Source: an uncultured Bacteroidales bacterium (GTDB lineage Bacteria; Bacteroidota; Bacteroidia; Bacteroidales; UBA932). Taken from it: a stretch of 64,000 nt of DNA. The position numbers and the translations under genes are program-made. Numbering within the stretch: the stretch's first letter is position 1; every line of letters begins with the position of its first letter. This document shows, piece after piece, positions 59,546-64,000 of this stretch. The notes below the pieces were generated by a model that worked only from the letters and a program-made list of their open reading frames with translations, was not told the DNA's origin and made no database searches. Location of the stretch: assembly GCA_900318015.1 (NCBI GenBank), contig ONJB01000004.1, positions 62,001-126,000 of the forward strand. The letters are read 5' to 3'.

Positions 59546-60733
59546 GCATCTCAAGAAGTCCTCCAAATTCACGCCGCCAGCCCCAACGACATACGAGCGC
59601 TTGGGTTTAAATGCCTCTACAAAGGCCGGAAGCCCGGAATTCATTCCCCTGCGTCCGCTTTTCACTTCGATCGCAGTCAGTTCACCGCCGCAGTCGATGA
59701 TGAAGTCCACCTCTTTGTCCTTCTCATCTTTTCTCCGCGACGGAACGCGCCAATAGTACAGTTCATAATCCAACTCATCCGCCATGCTCAGCAGGTGCGC
59801 ACCTACGGCACTCTCCACCCACCGGCCCCAGGCCTGCGTATCTGTCCGGTCAGCCACAAAACCCCGCCCCCTGAAAGCCGTCAGCAGCGCATTGTTATAC
59901 ACCTGATATTTAGGTATGGACCCACGCTTACGAGCGTCGTCGTTCGCATATTTCTGCAAGGCTGTCAGCAAGGCGCACTCATCCAGAATCTCCAGATACC
60001 CTGCCAGGGTCGTCACATTTCCCGCATCCTGCAACTGTCCCATCAGTTTTGTCAGCGACAGTATTTCCGCAGAGTAGCCGCAACCCAGTTCAAACAGTTG
60101 CTTCATCAAGGCCGGCTTGTAGATGTTCGACGTCATGATCACGTCCTTCTCGATGGCCGGAGCCACCAGGGAATCTTTGATATACTTCCGCCAGCGGCGC
60201 TCATCCTTCATCAGGTGTGCCGGACCGGGATAACCGCCAAAATAGACATACTCGTCCAGCGTCACGCCAAAGGCATCCTGCATCTCCCGAAGGCTCCAAT
60301 GCGGCATCCGGATCAGCTCATAGCGTCCGGCCAGAGACTCAGTCAGCCCCTTTCTCAGTAACAGTCGGCTGCTTCCCAGCAGCACCACCTTCAGGTTTAC
60401 CTTGTTCCGAGTGTCAGCATCCCACTCCCTTTTCACCGCCTCGCTCCAGTTCTCGATCTTCTGCACTTCGTCGATGACCAGCAAGTACTCATCAAGACTC
60501 CGGAGCATCATCGTCATTCGGGCCGCCTCCCAGACACGGCGTATCCAATCGCTATCCTTCGGATCGATGGCATCCGCTACTTCCACAGCATGAGGGATGC
60601 TTACTTGCTCCAGAACCTGCCACACCAGCGTCGACTTGCCCACTTGGCGGGGGCCAGCCAGCACCTGCATGAACTTACGGGGCTCCAGGATGCGTTCCTT
60701 CAGCGTTCTAAACTGCTTGCGAATGTACTCCAT
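59525..60733 (-). CDS. DUF4143-type AAA ATPase
   Basis: The protein has 402 residues. The N-terminal AAA domain has Walker A AGPRQVGKST (about 26-35), Walker B YLLVIDEVQK and sensor-type LLGSSRLLLRKG. The C-terminal DUF4143 domain is a PD-(D/E)xK-like fold: KEVDFIIDCGGELTAIEVKSG contains the Asp and Glu-x-Lys of the nuclease motif. These ATPases are common, mobile and without a proven function; a toxin-antitoxin or defence-like role has been guessed. It breaks the sugar-nucleotide run between capF and wbjD, and has its own promoter and a set of repeats before it. Confidence 0.9.
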   Translation of the reverse strand: MEYIRKQFRTLKERILEPRKFMQVLAGPRQVGKSTLVWQVLEQVSIPHAVEVADAIDPKDSDWIRRVWEAARMTMMLRSLDEYLLVIDEVQKIENWSEAVKREWDADTRNKVNLKVVLLGSSRLLLRKGLTESLAGRYELIRMPHWSLREMQDAFGVTLDEYVYFGGYPGPAHLMKDERRWRKYIKDSLVAPAIEKDVIMTSNIYKPALMKQLFELGCGYSAEILSLTKLMGQLQDAGNVTTLAGYLEILDECALLTALQKYANDDARKRGSIPKYQVYNNALLTAFRGRGFVADRTDTQAWGRWVESAVGAHLLSMADELDYELYYWRVPSRRKDEKDKEVDFIIDCGGELTAIEVKSGRRGMNSGLPAFVEAFKPKRSYVVGAGGVNLEDFLRCEVDALL

Positions 60734-60754
60734 TTTGCTCGGATTCGACGATCA

Positions 60755-60812
60755 TTTTACTCAATTCTATCAATGATTTTACTCAAATCTTTCTGCAAAA
60801 ATACTCAATTTA
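60755..60812. repeat. Three repeats at an exact 22-bp step upstream of the ATPase
   Basis: TACTCAA occurs at 60758-60764, 60780-60786 and 60802-60808, exactly 22 bp apart. The first two copies share TTTTACTCAA. On the minus strand each reads TTGAGTA. The third overlaps the promoter at 60796-60803. A 22-bp step puts the sites about two helical turns apart, on one face of the DNA, as expected of an operator array. Confidence 0.7.
60796..60803 (-). promoter_or_regulatory. TAnnTTTG promoter element (TATTTTTG) for the ATPase gene
   Basis: Full match, 62 nt from the ATG at 60733. It lies inside the third TACTCAA repeat, so a protein bound there would block it. Confidence 0.6.
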
Positions 60813-60834
60813 TTCGAAACTAGAAAGCAAATTA

Positions 60835-62103
60835 CTAAACCGGCTCAAAGTAGGTATCGGGTTTATTCGGATTGAAGATTTCGTTGCAGTACATCACCGT
60901 AACAAGGTTCTCGGTCTCGCTCAGGTTAATGATGTTGTGCGTATAGCCCGGGAGCATGTGGACGGCTTGGATGTTGTCGCCGGAGACCTCGAACTCGATG
61001 ACTTCGTCGGTGCCGAGCTTGCGCTCCTGGATGAGCCCATGGCCGGAAACCACGATGAAGAACTCCCATTTGGTGTTATGCCAATGCTGGCCTTTCGTGA
61101 TGCCAGGCTTGGAGATGTTGATGGACACCTGGCCGGCGTTCAGCGTATGCACAAGCTCGGTGAACGAGCCGCGGTCATCCACGTTCATCTTAAGCGGGAA
61201 GGCCACCTTCTCCTTGGGAAGATAGCTCAGGTAGGTCGAATACAGCTTCTTCGCGAAGCTCCCCTCCGGGATCTCCGGAATCATCAGCGTCTTCGGCTGC
61301 GCCGCGAACTTGTCCAGCAAATCTACGATCTCGCCTAGAGTGGCCCGGTGCGTTGTGGGCACATAGCAATAGGGGCCGTTCTTCATCGGGAACACGCCCA
61401 GACCGTCGAAGTCGCACCGGTGTTCCTCGCCGCGCAGGCAGGCGATCATCTCGTCCACCAGGTCATCAATGTACAGCAACTCAAGTTCCACCGACGGATC
61501 ATTGACGGTATACGGCAGGTCATTAGCTATCGCGTTGCAGAAGGTCGCGACGGCGGAATTGTAGTTCGGGCGGCACCACTTGCCGAACAGGTTCGGGAAC
61601 CGGTACACCAGCACCCGGGGGCGCAAGCCTGCGCTTCGCTCGTCATTGCCGGCTTGACCGGCAATCTCCTCCCCATACCGGAGGAACAGATCCTCCCCCG
61701 CCTTCTTGCTGCGGCCGTACTCGGAATTCCCGAAGCGGCCCGCAAGCGAAGCCTGCTGGCTGCTCGCCAGCATCACCGGGCACGTGTTGCCGTGCTTCCT
61801 GAGCGTCTCAAGAAGTGTAGAAGCAAACCCGAAATTCCCCGCCATAAATTCGCTGGTATCCTTCGGCCGGTTCACCCCCGCGAGGTTGAACACGAAGTCC
61901 GCCTCGGCGCACCACTGGTCCAGTTCCGCCGGCGTCGAATCGATGTCGTACTCGAACACTTCTTCGATACAGCGTCCGTCATGCCCGACCTGATCGGGCA
62001 TCTGGAACCCGTAGTTCCTGGCCTTCCCGTCCCGGATATTCTTCAATTGCGCGCACAGGTTCTTGCCCACGAAACCCTTCGCGCCGGTTACCATAATCTT
62101 CAT
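60835..62103 (-). CDS. capF: CapF/WbjC: UDP-2-acetamido-2,6-dideoxy-hexulose reductase, with cupin domain
   Basis: The protein has 422 residues. An SDR domain (about 1-300) starts MKIMVTGAKGFVGKNL, with NLAGVNRP, YGRSKKAGED and YRFPNLFGKW. The cupin domain (about 315-420) includes GQHWHNTKWEFFIVVSG. CapF makes the UDP-N-acetyl-L-fucosamine precursor in capsule synthesis. The known S. aureus CapF is 369 residues; the excess here includes two in-frame inserts (about residues 29-46 and 148-160). These are encoded by palindromic repeats at 61981-62001 and 61645-61665. A TATCTTTG promoter ends 4 nt before the ATG. Transcription continues to the ATPase and wbjD. Confidence 0.92.
   Translation of the reverse strand: MKIMVTGAKGFVGKNLCAQLKNIRDGKARNYGFQMPDQVGHDGRCIEEVFEYDIDSTPAELDQWCAEADFVFNLAGVNRPKDTSEFMAGNFGFASTLLETLRKHGNTCPVMLASSQQASLAGRFGNSEYGRSKKAGEDLFLRYGEEIAGQAGNDERSAGLRPRVLVYRFPNLFGKWCRPNYNSAVATFCNAIANDLPYTVNDPSVELELLYIDDLVDEMIACLRGEEHRCDFDGLGVFPMKNGPYCYVPTTHRATLGEIVDLLDKFAAQPKTLMIPEIPEGSFAKKLYSTYLSYLPKEKVAFPLKMNVDDRGSFTELVHTLNAGQVSINISKPGITKGQHWHNTKWEFFIVVSGHGLIQERKLGTDEVIEFEVSGDNIQAVHMLPGYTHNIINLSETENLVTVMYCNEIFNPNKPDTYFEPV
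61645..61665. repeat. Palindromic element in capF (copy 1)
   Basis: Perfect 8-bp arms ATTGCCGG and CCGGCAAT around the 5-nt loop CTTGA. CGTC precedes it on the plus strand, giving an ATGAC tail on the coding strand. It encodes IAGQAGN in frame, absent from homologues at this place as I recall them. Confidence 0.7.
61981..62001. repeat. Palindromic element in capF (copy 2)
   Basis: Perfect 8-bp arms ATGCCCGA and TCGGGCAT around the 5-nt loop CCTGA, also followed by ATGAC on the coding strand. It encodes QMPDQVGHD in frame. The arms differ in sequence from copy 1, but the geometry, loop and tail are the same. Confidence 0.7.
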
Positions 62104-62107
62104 ATTG

Positions 62108-62115
62108 CAAAGATA
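62108..62115 (-). promoter_or_regulatory. TAnnTTTG promoter element (TATCTTTG) abutting the capF start
   Basis: Full match, 4 nt before the capF ATG, in line with a leaderless mRNA. Confidence 0.6.
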
Positions 62116-62218
62116 ATGATTTAATCATATTGTGCAGCAACAGACCCGCGGCCAGTTACAGATTGTCAAAGACATATATAATAAAAGAGAATTCTTTGCA
62201 TTTTATGTGCATTTTTCG

Positions 62219-62226
62219 TAAATTTG
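62219..62226 (+). promoter_or_regulatory. TAnnTTTG promoter with -33 TTG (TAAATTTG)
   Basis: TAAATTTG with a TTG at 62196-62198, 20 nt upstream, the full Bacteroidetes promoter pattern. It should drive the 45-aa ORF and the fimbrillin gene that follows. Confidence 0.75.
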
Positions 62227-62262
62227 CATCCAATTATGAATTGACCATTAAACACGAAAAAA

Positions 62263-62400
62263 GTGCAGAAAATTCGAGTTACTTATTCCACTCCCGAAGC
62301 GGAAATATTGACATTGGCTCTGGAAGAGTGCATTCTTTCCCAGGGGCAGAATGAAAAGCCGGTTCCGGATCCCGATTTCCCCGGAGGAGACGAAGATTAA
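62263..62400 (+). CDS. Small 45-aa protein preceding the fimbrillin gene
   Basis: I read a GTG start at 62263. The product begins VQKIRVTYSTPEAEILTLAL and continues EECILSQGQ, ending PVPDPDFPGGDED. This form (a basic start, the (Y/T)xTPxxE pattern, a Cys in the middle, an acidic Pro/Gly tail) matches small ORFs that I recall sitting before Bacteroidetes fimbrillin genes. The codons before GTG read ACG-AAA-AAA, as if a common ATG-AAA-AAA start had been mutated to ACG. The product's role is unknown; it could be a leader peptide. It lies 12 nt before the fimbrillin gene. Confidence 0.55.
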   Translation: MQKIRVTYSTPEAEILTLALEECILSQGQNEKPVPDPDFPGGDED

Positions 62401-62412
62401 TTGCGAAGGACG

Positions 62413-64000
62413 ATGAAGAAACAAAAAGCAATATTCGCGGTCCTCGCAGTCCTGTTCGCTGCAACCGCTTGCCAGAAAGAGTTTTCCTTCCAGGACGAAT
62501 CCGTCGTGGAGGAACCGGTTCCTGCCGAATTCACCATCGAAGCATCCGTGGATGTCAACGACACCCGAGCCTTCCTGGATGAGACCGGCGACATCTTTTG
62601 GAACGAGGGAGATGCTTTGGCCGTATTCCAAGGCTCCAAGGCGGAGCCCTACCTGTTCGTCACCGAAGAGGAAGGCCTTTCCTGCAGCTTCACCTACCAA
62701 GGCGAGCTGAAAGCCGAGGACGGCGATTTCCTGGCCCTATATCCTTACAATGCGGAGGCACGCCAGTCCTCCGCCGGCGTAATCACCACGGTCCTCCCCA
62801 CTGAGCAGACTGCCGCCGCGGGAACATTCGGCAAGGACGCGAACCTGGCCGTAGCATACGCCCCCTTCCGTCAGCCGATGTCCTTCAAGAACGCTGCCGC
62901 CTATGCGAAGGTGAGTTTCAAGACGACCGACCAGAATGCAGCCGTGACGAAAATCACTATCCGCAGCGTCGATGAGAGCATCCTTCTTTCCGGAACGGTC
63001 ACATTGACCCCGACCATCCTGGACGATGCCGTCACGGATGTTGCTACCGTTGTCACGGACGGCGTCCCTTACGCCTCCGTCGTCGCTCCTGCCGGCACGA
63101 CCCTCACCCCGGACACCGACTACTACATCGTCGTCGCCCCCGCAGCCCTTACCAGCGGCTACAGCATCGAATTCGCCACCTCCGACGGCCTCACCTTCTC
63201 CAAGGACTACACCGGCTCCACCTACAACGCCGCCACCTTCAAGCGCAACAACATCGCCCCGGTGGGGAAGAAGAATCTGGACAAATTTGAAACACCCCTC
63301 GAGGGCTACTGGAGGCTGACTTCCCAAGAAGAGTTCGGAGAAGGGTCCTACCTGTTCGGTTATCCGATGGGTGATGGCAACATCCGTATCTTCGACGAGT
63401 CCAAGACAGACTGTTTCATCAGTGGCGGAACAGACCTCGTCAACAAGTTCTCTAATGTTTCTCTTTATTCATTACTCTCGGTCTGGAATCGGTGGACTGC
63501 GGGAGGGGAATCCCCCACCATTATGCGCCATTATGTGATGTGGGCTTTCAGAAACGCCTATGTCGACACCGACAGCGGCACAAGCGTCACGGGGTTCACC
63601 TATGTGGGCGATGATCTGATTCTGAACCCGAATGACAAGTTCCGCCTTCCGGTCGATGCAGACAATACGCTTTCGATGAAACTCGGGTACAAGTCCGGCG
63701 GCCAGCAATATAAGAATGTACAACTTTCCGGCTGTACCCTGAACTTGGACGAAAATGGCGGAGGAAAGGTCGTCGGCCGCATCACGGAACAGTCCATTGA
63801 GAATCTGATTGACATCTTCTACATTTCCAAGGGTTCTAGTTTCACAATGTTCGCATCGAAGGCCGACGCTCTGACAGCCGCGAAGAAAGCATGCGACAAG
63901 GACACGACGGTCGGATTCTGCACGGTGGAACAAACAACCAATGCTGGGGACAAGATGAACAATATGTACATGATCCAGAATTATCATATCTGCAGTTCTC
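62413..64000 (+). CDS. Fimbrillin family lipoprotein, 3' end outside window
   Basis: The frame is open from the ATG at 62413 to the window edge, at least 529 residues. The lipobox is ATAC-QKEFSF. The typical fimbrillin-like opening follows: FTIEASVDVNDTRAFLDETGDIFWNEGDALAVF. Further on are FLALYPYNAEAR and KVSFKTTDQNAAVTKITI. From about residue 295 the sequence (GYWRLTSQEEFG) is a new domain of unknown type. Proteins of this plan are surface-exposed and often carry a variable C-terminal ligand domain. The gene is not in the pilus operon at 46-55 kb, so it is probably a stand-alone surface protein. Confidence 0.75.
   Translation, partial: MKKQKAIFAVLAVLFAATACQKEFSFQDESVVEEPVPAEFTIEASVDVNDTRAFLDETGDIFWNEGDALAVFQGSKAEPYLFVTEEEGLSCSFTYQGELKAEDGDFLALYPYNAEARQSSAGVITTVLPTEQTAAAGTFGKDANLAVAYAPFRQPMSFKNAAAYAKVSFKTTDQNAAVTKITIRSVDESILLSGTVTLTPTILDDAVTDVATVVTDGVPYASVVAPAGTTLTPDTDYYIVVAPAALTSGYSIEFATSDGLTFSKDYTGSTYNAATFKRNNIAPVGKKNLDKFETPLEGYWRLTSQEEFGEGSYLFGYPMGDGNIRIFDESKTDCFISGGTDLVNKFSNVSLYSLLSVWNRWTAGGESPTIMRHYVMWAFRNAYVDTDSGTSVTGFTYVGDDLILNPNDKFRLPVDADNTLSMKLGYKSGGQQYKNVQLSGCTLNLDENGGGKVVGRITEQSIENLIDIFYISKGSSFTMFASKADALTAAKKACDKDTTVGFCTVEQTTNAGDKMNNMYMIQNYHICSS

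Noticed and set aside
60755..60812. Short CRISPR-like array
   Set aside because: Only three units with a 7-10 bp common core and spacers of 12-15 bp; no cas genes. Better explained as operator-type repeats.
62130..62354. 74-aa plus-strand ORF before the second fimbrillin
   Set aside because: It overlaps the promoter and the better-supported 45-aa ORF in another frame.

Overview
The window is high-GC chromosomal DNA from a member of the Bacteroidales, probably an uncultured gut- or rumen-type lineage. Three things point there. Most gene starts lie downstream of the Bacteroidetes sigma promoter element TAnnTTTG, and Shine-Dalgarno sequences are scarce. The gene families are typical of the phylum: FimB/Mfa2 and fimbrillin lipoproteins, DUF4906 proteins, a golvesin/xanthan-lyase-like secreted protein, a TamB/DUF490 protein, CapF and an ATP-type PEP carboxykinase. 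Lipoproteins are abundant. No rRNA, IS element, prophage or CRISPR array is visible. One tRNA is present.

Layout. 1-6.2 kb: the 3' part of a TamB-like gene, then overlapping genes for an RsmI-like methylase, MtaB (frameshifted near its N-terminus) and a metallo-beta-lactamase-fold hydrolase. 6.2-16.9 kb: small secreted proteins, a PAP2-SGNH fusion phosphohydrolase, a LolA-like protein, pckA, recQ, a GH53 endo-galactanase, a MATE transporter, an HEYGH protein and an M28-like protein that appears to lack catalytic residues. 16.9-20.8 kb: a TPR protein, a WalJ-type hydrolase, an alpha/beta hydrolase and tRNA-Pro, with an inverted copy of the tRNA 3' end behind it. 20.8-28.5 kb: a glycosyltransferase; an msbA-like ABC exporter (frameshifted) that starts a run with CBM9-like, VanZ-like and golvesin-like genes; and an AraC regulator.

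28.5-37.1 kb: a DUF1538 membrane protein followed by two tandem PII-like proteins, a nucleoside kinase and mutY, then a large MscS-type channel and an EamA permease on the other strand. 37.1-46.2 kb: a C45/choloylglycine-hydrolase-like enzyme, a strongly structured 340-bp spacer, obgE, a PAP2 phosphatase, a minus-strand run tgt-lptF/G-dut-murF, a nucleoside permease and a zinc-ribbon protein.

46.2-55.4 kb: ssb followed by a type V pilus (Fim/Mfa) operon: an OmpA/TPR lipoprotein, two fimbrillins, a FimB/Mfa2 protein and two DUF4906-like putative tip proteins. 55.4-64 kb is a more accessory stretch: an NlpC/P60 lipoprotein, a nitroreductase, an AT-richer DinD-like gene, a YhcH family protein, and WbjD and CapF for UDP-N-acetyl-L-fucosamine with a DUF4143 ATPase gene between them. 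It ends with a 45-aa ORF and a second fimbrillin lipoprotein cut by the window edge.

The items most worth a second look are: the DUF1538/PII/PII operon; the palindromic elements that sit in frame inside capF, with a related one that supplies both the stop and the start codon at the CBM9/vanZ junction; the inverted duplication behind tRNA-Pro; the structured spacer before obgE; the exact 22-bp repeats before the DUF4143 ATPase gene; and three genes whose promoter lies so close to the start codon that their mRNAs would be leaderless.
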